Assembly: GCF_002043005.1 (NCBI RefSeq)
Contig: NZ_CP020330.1
Location: 62,001-126,000 of the forward strand
Reading direction: 5' to 3'
Length of the DNA: 64,000 nt
Origin: Martelella mediterranea DSM 17316
Lineage (GTDB): Bacteria > Pseudomonadota > Alphaproteobacteria > Rhizobiales > Rhizobiaceae
Made by a program: the position numbers and the translations under genes. The notes below the pieces were generated by a model, which had not been told where the DNA came from, made no database searches, and was given only the letters and a program-made list of their open reading frames with translations. Position 1 is the stretch's first letter; every line of letters begins with the position of its first letter. Positions 35,279-46,555 of the stretch are shown piece after piece.

Positions 35279-36957
35279 GCAACGCCGTGAAGACCGCAAG
35301 CCGTCCCGCCCGCGGCACCGACATTGCCGACCGCGCCAGCATCTGGGCGATGACGCTGTTCGTCGCAGCCCTCCTGATCATCTTTCTGCTGCTGCCGCTG
35401 CTGGGCATCCTGATGCGCAGCCTGGAGACCCCGGACGGTCTCGGCCTCGGCAATTTCATCGCCACCTTCTCGACCATGCGTTTCTGGGAACTCGTCGGCG
35501 ACAGCATTCTGGTCTCGCTCACCTCCACGGCAATCGTGGTGGTGGTCGCCTATGGCTATGCCTATGCGCTTCAGCGCGCGATCATTCCCGGCAAATGGTT
35601 CCTGCGCATCGTGATCCTGGTGCCGCTGTTCGCGCCATCGCTGGTTCAGGCCCAAGGCCTGATCCTGCTTCTCGGACGCAACGGCATCCTCAACCGCTTT
35701 CTCGGCTTTGATCTCGACATCTACGGCTTCTGGGGCGTGGCGATCGCCAATGCGCTTTACGCCTTTCCCTACGCCTTCCTGATCCTGTCGGCGGCGCTCG
35801 CCGTGGCGGACGCCCGGATCTATGAAAGCGCCGAGGCGCTTGGCGCCGGCCCGCTGCGCATCTTCCGCGACGTGACGCTGCCCGCGACCCGCTATGGGCT
35901 GGCCGCCACGCTGTTCATCGTGTTCATGCTGGCGATCACCGACTTCGGTAATCCGATGGTGATCGGCGGCGATTTCAACGTGCTGGCGACGGAGGTCTAC
36001 AACCAGGTCATCGGTCAGGCCCAGTTCGGCCTCGGCGCGGTCATCGGCGTGGCGCTTCTGGTGCCGGCCATGTTTGCCAAGCTGATCGAAAAGCGGATGA
36101 CGGCGCGTCAGCACGCGCTGGTCACCGAGCAATCCCGGCCGCTGACGCCCCGGCCTTCTGCCCGGCGCGACCTGTTCTTCTCGCTCTATGCCTATGTTGT
36201 GGCGGGGCTGGTTGTTTCCGTGGTCGGCATCGTTGTGTTCGCGAGCTTCGTGCATCTGTGGCCGTACAATATGAGCTTCACGCTGCGCCACTACCGCTTC
36301 GACGTCCAGAACGGCACGGACCCGCTCTGGAACAGCGTTTTCGTCGCTTTCGCAACGGCCATTGTCGGCATCATCGTCACTGGGCTCGGCGCCATCGTGG
36401 TGCACAAGTTCAAGACCGCGCTGACCGGGCCACTGTCGTTTCTTGCGATCCTGCCGGCCGCGGTGCCCGGCATCGTGCTCGGTCTCGGCTATATCCTGGT
36501 GTTCAATTCGCCCGCCAATCCGCTCAACTTCCTCTACGGAACCTTTGCGCTAATCGTGATCCTCGAGGTCTATTACAACCACGCCCATGCCTTCCTGATC
36601 TCGTCGACCAGCCTGAAGCAGATCGGCGCGACATTTGACGAGGCCTCGACGACGCTCGGCGGCACTTCGATGACGACCCTGCGCAAGGTCACGCTGCCGC
36701 TCATCTGGCCGACCCTTCTGGGCGTGGGCGTGTTCTATTTCATGCGCTCCATGGTCTCGCTGTCGGCGGTAATTTTCCTCGTCACCCCCTCGACCCAGCT
36801 TGCCTCGGTCTCGGTCCTGCAATTGTCGGATCGCGGCGCGATCAACCAGGCGGCCGCCTTTTCGGTCTGCATCATGGGGATCGTGGTGCTGTGCCTGATC
36901 GTCGTGCGCGTGCTGATGCGGCTCGCCGGCGTCAAGAATGTAAATCTCATAAGATAA
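35275..36957 (+). CDS. Fused two-domain ABC importer permease
   Basis: This 560-residue permease has two BPD transmembrane domains in one chain (about 20-265 and 300-550), each with about six helices. EAA-type coupling loops lie near Glu-Ala-Leu-Gly-Ala-Gly-Pro (domain 1) and Ala-Ser-Thr-Thr-Leu-Gly-Gly (domain 2). The fused layout is shared by FbpB, ThiP, AfuB and 2-aminoethylphosphonate permeases. It is translationally coupled to the ATPase gene and is followed by the HAD phosphatase gene after 14 bases. Confidence 0.92.
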   Translation: MSNAVKTASRPARGTDIADRASIWAMTLFVAALLIIFLLLPLLGILMRSLETPDGLGLGNFIATFSTMRFWELVGDSILVSLTSTAIVVVVAYGYAYALQRAIIPGKWFLRIVILVPLFAPSLVQAQGLILLLGRNGILNRFLGFDLDIYGFWGVAIANALYAFPYAFLILSAALAVADARIYESAEALGAGPLRIFRDVTLPATRYGLAATLFIVFMLAITDFGNPMVIGGDFNVLATEVYNQVIGQAQFGLGAVIGVALLVPAMFAKLIEKRMTARQHALVTEQSRPLTPRPSARRDLFFSLYAYVVAGLVVSVVGIVVFASFVHLWPYNMSFTLRHYRFDVQNGTDPLWNSVFVAFATAIVGIIVTGLGAIVVHKFKTALTGPLSFLAILPAAVPGIVLGLGYILVFNSPANPLNFLYGTFALIVILEVYYNHAHAFLISSTSLKQIGATFDEASTTLGGTSMTTLRKVTLPLIWPTLLGVGVFYFMRSMVSLSAVIFLVTPSTQLASVSVLQLSDRGAINQAAAFSVCIMGIVVLCLIVVRVLMRLAGVKNVNLIR

Positions 36958-36971
36958 GAGCGGAAAACGCC

Positions 36972-37700
36972 ATGACGGCCTCCCCCATCAAGGCCATCCT
37001 TTTCGACAAGGATGGCACCCTCCTCGATTACCAGCGCACCTGGGCGCCCATCAACCGGGCCGCAGCCGATCTCGCCGCGAGCGGCGATCCGGCGCTTGCC
37101 GCGCATCTTCTGAGCGTTGGCGGCATGGACCCCGAAAGCGGGCAGACATCGTCAAACAGCCTGCTGGCCGCCGGCAATACCGACGAGATCGCCAGGGCCT
37201 GGATCGAGGCCGGCGCACGATTCAGCGTCGGCGAACTGACCGCCGCGCTCGATACGCTGTTTACCGCCGCGGTGTCGGACGCCGTTCCGGTCACCAACCT
37301 GGTCAAGCTTTTTCGCAACCTGCATGAGCGCGGGTTCCGGCTCGGCATCGCCAGCAGCGACAGCCAGGCGGCGATCGAAGGACTGGTGGAGCGCCTGTCG
37401 CTGACCCCGTGGATCGATTTCATCGCCGGCTATGACAGCGGCTACGGCGTCAAGCCGGAACCCGGCATGCTGCTGGCGTTTTGCGAGGCGATGGGCGTTT
37501 CCCCCGCGCAGACCGCGGTCGTCGGCGACAATCCCCATGACATGAACATGGCGATTTCCGGCGGGGCGGGTCTCAGGGTCGGCGTTCTGACGGGAACGGG
37601 AACGCGCGACGTGTTGCAGCCTCTGTGCGATGTCTGCCTTCCGGGGATCCAGACGCTCGCCACCGACATTTTCGAGAACATAGCGGCCTCAAGGACATGA
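36972..37700 (+). CDS. HAD-family phosphatase (phosphoglycolate-phosphatase-like)
   Basis: This 242-residue cytoplasmic phosphatase has motif I Phe-Asp-Lys-Asp-Gly-Thr (nucleophile Asp12, acid/base Asp14), motif II near Ile-Ala-Ser-Ser-Asp, the motif III lysine in Gly-Val-Lys-Pro and motif IV Val-Val-Gly-Asp-Asn-Pro-His-Asp. A helical C1 cap lies between motifs I and II. As the last gene of the importer operon it is well placed to dephosphorylate what the importer brings in, supporting a phosphorylated substrate. The 3' end is 44 bases from the convergent DeoR gene. Confidence 0.88.
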   Translation: MTASPIKAILFDKDGTLLDYQRTWAPINRAAADLAASGDPALAAHLLSVGGMDPESGQTSSNSLLAAGNTDEIARAWIEAGARFSVGELTAALDTLFTAAVSDAVPVTNLVKLFRNLHERGFRLGIASSDSQAAIEGLVERLSLTPWIDFIAGYDSGYGVKPEPGMLLAFCEAMGVSPAQTAVVGDNPHDMNMAISGGAGLRVGVLTGTGTRDVLQPLCDVCLPGIQTLATDIFENIAASRT

Positions 37701-37744
37701 AACCGACAGCGGAAAAGCGGCCGGCGGCGCGCTTTCGCCGCGGT

Positions 37745-38527
37745 TCAGCAAACGATCTCGACGCCGTTTTCATCCAGAAGACGACGGATATCCCCTCCCG
37801 GCATGGTGTCGGTAACAAGCGTGTCCACATCGGATATCGAACCCAGCCGCACCATGGCGCGCTTGCCGAACTTGCTGCTGTCCACGGCCAGAAGCGTGTG
37901 GCGCGATTGCGCCATCGCCGCCGTCGCGACCACGCTCTCGGCATGGTCGTCGTCGCAGAGGTCGCCGTCGTTGTCGATGCCGCTCACCGAGATGATCGCA
38001 CTGTCGAACTTGAAGTTGCGGATGAATTCGGGCGTCTCTTCCTGGAAGATACCGCCATGGATCGGACGCACAAAACCGCCGGGGACGGCCAGCGTGAAAT
38101 TGGTGTTCTCGTTCAGGATCGTCGCCACCCTGAGGCTGTAGGTCAGAACCCTGAGATGATTGCGGCTCGACAGCGCGCGGGCGATCGCCTCGCAGGTGGT
38201 GCCGGAATCGATGAAGATCGAGGCGCCATCCGGCACAAGGTCGGCAACAAGTTCGCCGATGCGCTGCTTCTGCTCCGCATTGTCGACGCGCCGACGGCGG
38301 TATACGGTTTCCTCCAGCGGGCCGACAAGCACCGCCCCGCCGTGAAGACGGCGCACGCGACCCGCCTTTTCAAGCGCCAGAATATCGCGCCGGGCCGTCT
38401 GGGTGGTCACCGTGAAGAAATCGGAAATCTCCTCTACGGAGATATAGAAGTTCTTCTCCATCAATCGCAGTATCGACGACTGACGGCTTTCTTTCTTTCT
38501 TTCTTCTCCGTTGCTTTCCACGTCCAC
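37745..38527 (-). CDS. DeoR-family transcriptional regulator
   Basis: This 260-residue repressor-type regulator has an N-terminal DeoR helix-turn-helix (about 10-65, with Val-Thr-Thr-Gln-Thr-Ala-Arg-Arg-Asp-Ile in the recognition region). The sensor domain contains Ile-Asp-Ser-Gly-Thr-Thr and Ala-Val-Asp-Ser-Ser-Lys-Phe, the sugar-phosphate sensing signature. The start is taken as GTG 38527 behind GGAGG; GTG 38521 is also possible, and the frame extends to 38623 without family similarity. It sits between the importer operon and the divergent autotransporter. DeoR proteins usually sense phosphorylated sugars, matching the phosphoester theme. Confidence 0.88.
   Translation of the reverse strand: MDVESNGEERKKESRQSSILRLMEKNFYISVEEISDFFTVTTQTARRDILALEKAGRVRRLHGGAVLVGPLEETVYRRRRVDNAEQKQRIGELVADLVPDGASIFIDSGTTCEAIARALSSRNHLRVLTYSLRVATILNENTNFTLAVPGGFVRPIHGGIFQEETPEFIRNFKFDSAIISVSGIDNDGDLCDDDHAESVVATAAMAQSRHTLLAVDSSKFGKRAMVRLGSISDVDTLVTDTMPGGDIRRLLDENGVEIVC
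38487..38505 (-). repeat. Tetranucleotide tract (CTTT)4-plus in the DeoR coding start
   Basis: Four full CTTT units plus CTT (AAAG on the coding strand) fall in the first 15 codons of the DeoR gene, encoding Glu/Lys-rich sequence. A gain or loss of one unit would shift the reading frame. Confidence 0.7.
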
Positions 38528-38618
38528 ACCACCTCCAGCACCATTTCCGATTCTGTGCCCTCCTTTTTGAAACACCGAGGGCGTGTACGCAAGGAATCTA
38601 TAAAAATGTTGTAAATAT

Positions 38619-38641
38619 GACATATAAGGGTCTTATATGTC
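38619..38641. promoter_or_regulatory. Operator-like perfect inverted repeat in the DeoR-autotransporter spacer
   Basis: GACATATAAG-GGT-CTTATATGTC has two perfect 10-base arms. It lies 72 bases upstream of the autotransporter start and 92 bases upstream of the DeoR start, in an AT-rich patch. It lacks a T-tract and is placed for dual control of both divergent genes. Confidence 0.65.
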
Positions 38642-38713
38642 GCTTTCGAAACATGTTAACCTGACGACGCAAATCGAAATTTCATAGCGTTCCGATTACG
38701 AAAGGAATACCCG

Positions 38714-41700
38714 ATGAATGGTATCATTCAGCGGCTGGGAAGCCGCGCGCACATTTCAGGCAAGATGCTGGGCCTTCTGAGCGGCGTTTCGCTGCTGGCC
38801 GTCAGCGCTGTTCCGGCGACCGCCGAAGACAATGCGCTGCGCATCATCTCCCTGAACACCTGGGGGGCATCGACGCTCATTCCCGAAGCGGCCGATCTTC
38901 TTTCATCGGGCAATTACGACTTCATCACCATCCAGGAATATCGCAACAGCTACGGCGTCGACATCCAGAAGAAGATGGCCGAGCTTGGCGCCGGCGACTA
39001 TTCGCTGCACGAGAAGGGCGATACCGGGCTCGCATGGCGCGACAAGGACATCATCGATTACAGCAATACCGATGAGCCGGTTCACGTCGTTGTCGGTGGC
39101 GAGAACGGTCGCCCGCAGACGATCATCGCGACGGAGCATCTCGACTATCGCGATGATGCCTTCCTCCATCGCAACCGCGAAGCCCATGAGCTGAACGACT
39201 GGGCCGCAGGCAAGGCAAGCCCCATTATCATGACGGGGGACTTCAACGCGGGCGACATCTCCGAGCGCGGACTACTGGAAGTGGTTCAGCAGGAATTCAT
39301 GATGAAGCGCGCGCGCGAGACCGGCAATGCGGACCACAAGGCCTGGGCGCTGCAATATGTCGCGCGCAATCACGCCATCGGTTCGGAAAAATACGCCGCC
39401 GCCGAAGCTTATATCAACCGCGAGACCAATACCGCGCCGGAAGGCCTGTTCACCGACGAGACCTATCCCGTGGCGGGCAACACGCCCTACACGATGAACC
39501 TTCTGAAGAAGCAGTACCAGATCCTGCAGAACCCCGAGGATCGCGAGCGCTTCGCCCCCCACAAGCTGGCGGATGGCAGCACCACATGGCCGAGCGTCGA
39601 GGAAGACGACGAGGCCTTCAAATGGCCGTCCTGGGGCCGCACCCAGATCGACCACTTCATTGCGTCGCGCCCCTATGCCAAATGGTGGGAACTGACAGAT
39701 GCCGAAGACGATCGCTATGTCGGCGGCGTTCTCGATCAGGACATCAGCACCACCGAGAGCGGCAAGGCGCTTTCCGACCACGAACCACTCGCCCACGAAA
39801 TCCGCTGGAAGGGTCCCAATGTCGAGGAAATCGGCGACGACAGCGGCAAGGTTCGCCTGACCTTCGACGCCAACACGCGCGATTCCGCCGAGCGCGCCGG
39901 CGAGTTCCGGCTGTCGCGCAACAACCACCGCACCGATGTCTATCTCGGCCAGCTTTCCGATGAGGATGGCCGTCCGATCTATGCGCAGGCCCCTGAAGTC
40001 AGCGAGGACCGTCTCGGCTTCCTGCTTGCCAACGCAGTCTATGACCGTCACGACCCGGAAGCCTTCCAGGAGGAGCTTTCCCTCTACGTGCCCGCCGAAC
40101 AGCAGGCGGTTTACAAGGCCTATCTCGACAAGCTGACAGACACCTCCAATCCTGAGTTCTTCCGCAACGTTCTCGACGACTATTTCCAGGCGCATCGCGA
40201 CGAGTTCCCGGGCATCGGCAGCATCAGCGACATGAGCTGGGAGCAATGGGGCGATATCCTCATGAAATATGTCGATGAGGACCTCGCCTTCGACACCAAG
40301 CCGGAAAACCCGGCCTGGGACGAGCTTGTGGCAACGCTTGGCCTCAACGATCCAGCCGTGCGCGCCGCGCTTTCCGAGAAGACCGGGCTCGACTTCGAAA
40401 ACGACCCCTTCGCCCCCCTCAAGCTGGCGCTCGATTGCGCCGATGCACAACATCTCTCGCTTCAGGGCGCCCGCGCGATGTGCGTGGACGATCATGAGCG
40501 CTTCCGCGATATCGTCGTCACCGCCGGCAAGACCGTCGCCATTGACGAGAGCGCCGCGCTCGGCTCGACCGACGGTCTGATCACGCTCGACAATGGCGGC
40601 ATCCGCACCGCCGGACCGGACGATGACTGGGCGCAGTGGACCGGCCCGATCACGTCGATCGACAAGGCCATCCGTTTCGACGGCCGGGGCTGGATCGACG
40701 TCTCGCATCCGACGGTTCCGGTCACCGCCCTCAAGACGTTCTCCGGCGACGGCACGTTTGAAAAGCGCGGCGTAGGCACCCTGCTTTTGACGGCCGACAG
40801 CTCCGGCTTTGCCGGCACCACGCTGGTCAATGAGGGCAAGCTCTTGGTGGGCGACGAAAACGGCGTCGGCGCGCTCGGCGGCAGCATGACCGTCAATGAC
40901 GGCGCGATACTCGGCGGCTCCGGCACGATCGGCTCCGGCGCGGGTTCGCTGGTCGCAATCGCCGCGGGCGGCACGCTGTCGCCGGGCAATTCCATCGGCA
41001 CGCTGACGATCGACGGCGATCTTTCCTTCGCCTCCGGCTCGATCTTCGCTGTCGAAGTGGACCCGGAAACCGGCCTGAGCGATGCGGTGACGGTCACCGG
41101 CAAGGCCTCGCTGGACGGAACGCTCGCGCATGTCGGCTTTGACGGCGTCTATGATCCGCGCTCGACCTACACCGTCCTCTCGGCCGGTGAGATCGAGGGC
41201 CAGTTTGCAAGCGTCACCTCCGATTTCGCCTTCCTGACGCCCGACTTCATCTATGGCGCGAGCGAAATCGGCCTGAAGCTGCAGCGCAACGACCGCGATT
41301 TCGCATCGCTGGCTCAAACCGCCAACCAGGCGGCCGTTGCGGCAAGTGTGGAGTCGATCGGCTTTACCGCCGGAAACCAGCTCTATGACGCGATCGTCAT
41401 GCTGCCGGACGATCCCGATTTCATCCGCAACGGCTTCGACCAGCTTTCCGGCGAGATCCATGCGTCGGTCAAATCGGCGTTGATCGAGGAAAGCGGCATC
41501 GTCCGCGGCGCGGAAGCCGATCGCCTGCGGGCAGCCTTCGGCACGGTCGGCGCATCGTCGGCGCCGGTTCTCGCCTACGGGCCGGACGGGGCTAACCTTG
41601 CCGCCCCCGATCAGGCAGACGGGATCGCCGCCTGGGGCAGCGCCTTCGGGGCGTGGAACAAGTTCGACGGCAACGCCAATGCCGCCGGCCTCGACAGCGC

Positions 41701-42442
41701 GACGGGCGGCCTGCTGGTCGGCGTCGACATCCCGGTTGCCGAAACCTGGCGCGTCGGCGCGCTCGCCGGCTACAGCCGTTCGAGCTTCGACAGCGACGAC
41801 CGCGCGTCGTCGGGTTCCAGCGACAACTACTCGCTCGGCCTCTATGCCGGTTCGCAGTGGGGTGGCCTCGGCTTCCGCTCGGGCCTTGCCTATACGTGGC
41901 ACCAGATCGATACCAGCCGTTCGGTGTACATCCCGGGCCTCTCGAACACGCTCGACAGCAGCTATGACGCCGGCACCTTCCAGGCGTTCGGAGAACTCGG
42001 CTATCAGTTCGATCTCTCTGACGTTCAGCTGGAGCCGTTCGCCAACCTCGCCTATGTCAATCTGGATAGCGATGGCTACAGCGAGACCGGCGGCGCTGCG
42101 GCGCTGAACGGCGCAAGCGGAAGCTCCGACACGACCTTCACCACCGTGGGGCTGCGCGTATCGTCCGACTTCATGCTGGGCCAGACAAAGGCGAAGGCAA
42201 GCGGCATGATCGGCTGGCGTCACGCCTTCGGCGATATCACGCCGTCCGTCACGCAGGCCTTTGCGGGCTCGACGCCGTTCACCATCACCGGCGTCGCCGT
42301 TGCCGAGGATGCCGCCGTGGTCGAGGCCGGTCTCGATTTCGACCTGTCACCCAACACCACGATCGGCGTTTCCTACCAGGGCCAGTTCGGCGACGACGTC
42401 AGCTACAACGGCGTCAACGCAAGGCTCCAGGTGAAGTTCTGA
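38714..42442 (+). CDS. Autotransporter with an EEP-fold (endonuclease/exonuclease/phosphatase) passenger
   Basis: This 1242-residue type Va secreted protein has a signal peptide (about 1-37, Val-Pro-Ala-Thr-Ala). The EEP phosphoesterase domain spans about 40-365 with all key residues visible: Asn48, Glu75, His142, Asp176 and Asn178 (Gly-Asp-Phe-Asn), Asp313 and Asp355-His356 (Ser-Asp-His-Glu-Pro). A region of unknown fold spans about 370-680. A passenger-associated transport repeat with Gly-Thr-Leu-Ser-Pro-Gly-Asn-Ser-Ile-Gly follows near 750-770. The beta-barrel is about 985-1242 and ends in phenylalanine. The EEP family includes DNases, sphingomyelinases and inositol-phosphate phosphatases, so the substrate is a phosphoester but unknown. 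It is divergent from DeoR and near a phosphate-ester-type importer. Confidence 0.9.
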   Translation: MNGIIQRLGSRAHISGKMLGLLSGVSLLAVSAVPATAEDNALRIISLNTWGASTLIPEAADLLSSGNYDFITIQEYRNSYGVDIQKKMAELGAGDYSLHEKGDTGLAWRDKDIIDYSNTDEPVHVVVGGENGRPQTIIATEHLDYRDDAFLHRNREAHELNDWAAGKASPIIMTGDFNAGDISERGLLEVVQQEFMMKRARETGNADHKAWALQYVARNHAIGSEKYAAAEAYINRETNTAPEGLFTDETYPVAGNTPYTMNLLKKQYQILQNPEDRERFAPHKLADGSTTWPSVEEDDEAFKWPSWGRTQIDHFIASRPYAKWWELTDAEDDRYVGGVLDQDISTTESGKALSDHEPLAHEIRWKGPNVEEIGDDSGKVRLTFDANTRDSAERAGEFRLSRNNHRTDVYLGQLSDEDGRPIYAQAPEVSEDRLGFLLANAVYDRHDPEAFQEELSLYVPAEQQAVYKAYLDKLTDTSNPEFFRNVLDDYFQAHRDEFPGIGSISDMSWEQWGDILMKYVDEDLAFDTKPENPAWDELVATLGLNDPAVRAALSEKTGLDFENDPFAPLKLALDCADAQHLSLQGARAMCVDDHERFRDIVVTAGKTVAIDESAALGSTDGLITLDNGGIRTAGPDDDWAQWTGPITSIDKAIRFDGRGWIDVSHPTVPVTALKTFSGDGTFEKRGVGTLLLTADSSGFAGTTLVNEGKLLVGDENGVGALGGSMTVNDGAILGGSGTIGSGAGSLVAIAAGGTLSPGNSIGTLTIDGDLSFASGSIFAVEVDPETGLSDAVTVTGKASLDGTLAHVGFDGVYDPRSTYTVLSAGEIEGQFASVTSDFAFLTPDFIYGASEIGLKLQRNDRDFASLAQTANQAAVAASVESIGFTAGNQLYDAIVMLPDDPDFIRNGFDQLSGEIHASVKSALIEESGIVRGAEADRLRAAFGTVGASSAPVLAYGPDGANLAAPDQADGIAAWGSAFGAWNKFDGNANAAGLDSATGGLLVGVDIPVAETWRVGALAGYSRSSFDSDDRASSGSSDNYSLGLYAGSQWGGLGFRSGLAYTWHQIDTSRSVYIPGLSNTLDSSYDAGTFQAFGELGYQFDLSDVQLEPFANLAYVNLDSDGYSETGGAAALNGASGSSDTTFTTVGLRVSSDFMLGQTKAKASGMIGWRHAFGDITPSVTQAFAGSTPFTITGVAVAEDAAVVEAGLDFDLSPNTTIGVSYQGQFGDDVSYNGVNARLQVKF

Positions 42443-42459
42443 TCCCATAATGCAAATTC

Positions 42460-42484
42460 GCGGGCGGGAGCCATTCCCGCCCGC
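42460..42484 (+). terminator. Hairpin after the autotransporter
   Basis: GCGGGCGGGA / TCCCGCCCGC form a perfect 10-base stem with a 5-base loop, 17 bases past the stop and between convergent genes. No T-tract is present. Confidence 0.6.
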
Positions 42485-42575
42485 AAGGCCATCGTCCAAG
42501 ACGACATGATTGGCCGTGCAGTGTGCCGGCTGCGGTTTTGCCCACCGCCGGCAGGCAGCTACCCCGGACGCAGCC

Positions 42576-44602
<2,027 letters not shown>

Positions 44603-44713
44603 TGCGCCAAGATTGCGGCCCGCGCCGCGCTTTGTCAACCGCCGGACAGGCGATTGCCGAGATGTTCGCTTCCTCGAAACTGAAGACCGCAGACTTTCGT
44701 TTCCGGATTGTGA

Positions 44714-46555
44714 TCAGTCGGTCGTTTCCCGTTCTGGCCTGACGAAGAGCCAGCCCGCCCATATGAGATACCCGAAGATCGCGATCATCAGGATCGCGCG
44801 ACCGGGATAGGGATTGATCCGGTCGTCAAGGATATTGACTTCCGGCGTCAGCGCGGCAGCGCGGCGCAGGTGCGGGTCGACCGCTGCGTGGAGGCCGAGA
44901 TTCCGGTTTATGGCTGCCACGCTTTTATCCTGCAGCGGTCGCGGCTCGTCGAAGAACGCATTGGGACCCTGCTGGCCGATCAAGAACCGGTCGGATGTGG
45001 CGGGTCCGAACAGGATCATTTGCGTGGAAAGCGTTTCGACGGTCTCGTCAATGCCCGGATATGTGCCCGCGGCGATCTGCGCCTCGCGCATGACCGGCAT
45101 GGAAAGACGGTCGGCATTGGTCCACCAGCCGGCAACATCGGCAAGGGTGACATCGTCCGACCGCGCGAAAAGATCGACCAGATCCTGACGGCCTCTTGCG
45201 GCAAAGATCAAAGCCAGGTCGGCATCGCCATCGCGCAATACCGCTGACGCGGCCTGTGCGCCAAAGACATCCAGCGGCATGACGCTGATGTCTCGGTTGC
45301 TGTTGTGGGCGACGGCCAGCGCGAGCGTATGCGAGGCCGACCCCACCGGTCCCGTCGCAATCGTCAGCGTTCCTTCCGGCAATGCGCGGTCATCGGAGCG
45401 CGTCAACACATGCAGGAAGGTCGAGCCGATGGCGGCGATCGCCTCGACACGCTCATCACGGATCACGCGGCCATCGGTCAGGCTGAAGCCGGAGAGCGCC
45501 GGCGTCAGCGCCAGCCTCGCTTCGCCGCTTGCCATCGCTTCCAGCGGCACATTGGTCGACAGAAGATTGACGTCGCGGCCGCGCATGGATTTGCGGACCG
45601 CGCGCAGCGTTTCGATGCCGGCATCGGTGCCCATCGTCTCCGGTCCCATGGCGATGGCAAGAACCGGCGTGCGCTCGCGTGGCGGCTTCGCCACCAGGCC
45701 GAGGTCGTAAAGCGCCTGCCGCGCCACGCGGTTGACCGGCCGGCCATCGAGGCGCACAGCGGCGTTCAGCGACCGCATCATGTCGTCATCAATCCTGCCC
45801 GCCAGTTTCTGCATGGCGGCGGCGATGTCGGGAGTCCGCTCCAGCGCGAGGTCCGATGTCAGCGGCGCGGCCTGATAGACGGGAAAGAACCCCGTGGCAT
45901 CGCTGAGCGCGACAAGCTCGTAATCGCTTATCTCCGGATCCGTGGAGAGGCCGACGATGATGTCGACGCTTCTTTCCAGAAGCGCGTCATACATGCCCTC
46001 CCGGCTCGTTTCGCTGAACACCTCGATATCTTCGAATGTCAGACCGAACCGGTCCAGGAAAGGCTCCAGCCCGTCGCGGGGTCGCTCCGCGAAGGATTGC
46101 GTGACGCCGAGGCGCAGCCTGCCATCCGCACCGGCAAGATCGGAGATGTCATCGAGGTGATTGGCGGCCGCGATGGCTGGCCGGGTCAGAACCACGTAAT
46201 CGGTTTCGAAGCCGAGCCTGTCGAGCAGGACAAGGCCGTTGCGGGCGAGCCCCTCGGAGGCCACCCGCATGGCTTCGTCTGCATCATCATTGCTGCGCGC
46301 GCCCAGGAACGCCAGCGCCGTGCCGGTATATTCGGGATATAGATCGATGTCGTCGTCGATCAGCGCCTGGTAGACCACGCCCGTGGCACCGAGCGAGGGC
46401 ATGCGCTTGACCGACACGCCATCCTCTTCCAGCAGAAGGGCAAACATTTCCGCCAGAACGCGGCTTTCCGCCAGGTTCTTGGAGCCCACCCTGACAGGGT
46501 CCGACGAGCAGCCCGCCAGCAGGATAACGATCAGCAGCGAGACAAATGCCCTCAT
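44714..46555 (-). CDS. Two-domain membrane-anchored binding protein (OpuAC-type plus second binding-protein-like domain)
   Basis: This 613-residue protein begins with a lipoprotein signal (Leu-Leu-Ala-Gly-Cys, lipidated Cys about 16). Residues 20-275 form an OpuAC/ProX-type betaine-choline binding domain (Gly-Ser-Lys-Asn-Leu-Ala-Glu-Ser and Tyr-Pro-Glu-Tyr-Thr-Gly-Thr). Residues about 285-560 look like a second periplasmic binding domain, perhaps TAXI-like. A single C-terminal membrane helix (about 585-606) and a charged tail follow. Its ATG overlaps the BCCT stop by 4 bases. No ABC ATPase or permease is near. Binding proteins normally serve ABC or TRAP systems, so pairing with a BCCT carrier is odd. 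Family call is good; function is inferred. Confidence 0.8.
   Translation of the reverse strand: MRAFVSLLIVILLAGCSSDPVRVGSKNLAESRVLAEMFALLLEEDGVSVKRMPSLGATGVVYQALIDDDIDLYPEYTGTALAFLGARSNDDADEAMRVASEGLARNGLVLLDRLGFETDYVVLTRPAIAAANHLDDISDLAGADGRLRLGVTQSFAERPRDGLEPFLDRFGLTFEDIEVFSETSREGMYDALLERSVDIIVGLSTDPEISDYELVALSDATGFFPVYQAAPLTSDLALERTPDIAAAMQKLAGRIDDDMMRSLNAAVRLDGRPVNRVARQALYDLGLVAKPPRERTPVLAIAMGPETMGTDAGIETLRAVRKSMRGRDVNLLSTNVPLEAMASGEARLALTPALSGFSLTDGRVIRDERVEAIAAIGSTFLHVLTRSDDRALPEGTLTIATGPVGSASHTLALAVAHNSNRDISVMPLDVFGAQAASAVLRDGDADLALIFAARGRQDLVDLFARSDDVTLADVAGWWTNADRLSMPVMREAQIAAGTYPGIDETVETLSTQMILFGPATSDRFLIGQQGPNAFFDEPRPLQDKSVAAINRNLGLHAAVDPHLRRAAALTPEVNILDDRINPYPGRAILMIAIFGYLIWAGWLFVRPERETTD

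Noticed and set aside
33037..36957. The importer as a ferric-iron (FbpABC) system
   Set aside because: The tyrosine pair that holds iron in FbpA is not evident, and the operon adds a HAD phosphatase and a DeoR regulator, which suit an organic phosphate better. Not fully excluded.
39272..42223. A 983-codon open frame antisense to the autotransporter
   Set aside because: It has no family resemblance and is rich in Arg, Ala, Gly, Val and Asp as expected from the reverse strand of GC-rich coding DNA. The plus-strand protein has clear domains throughout.
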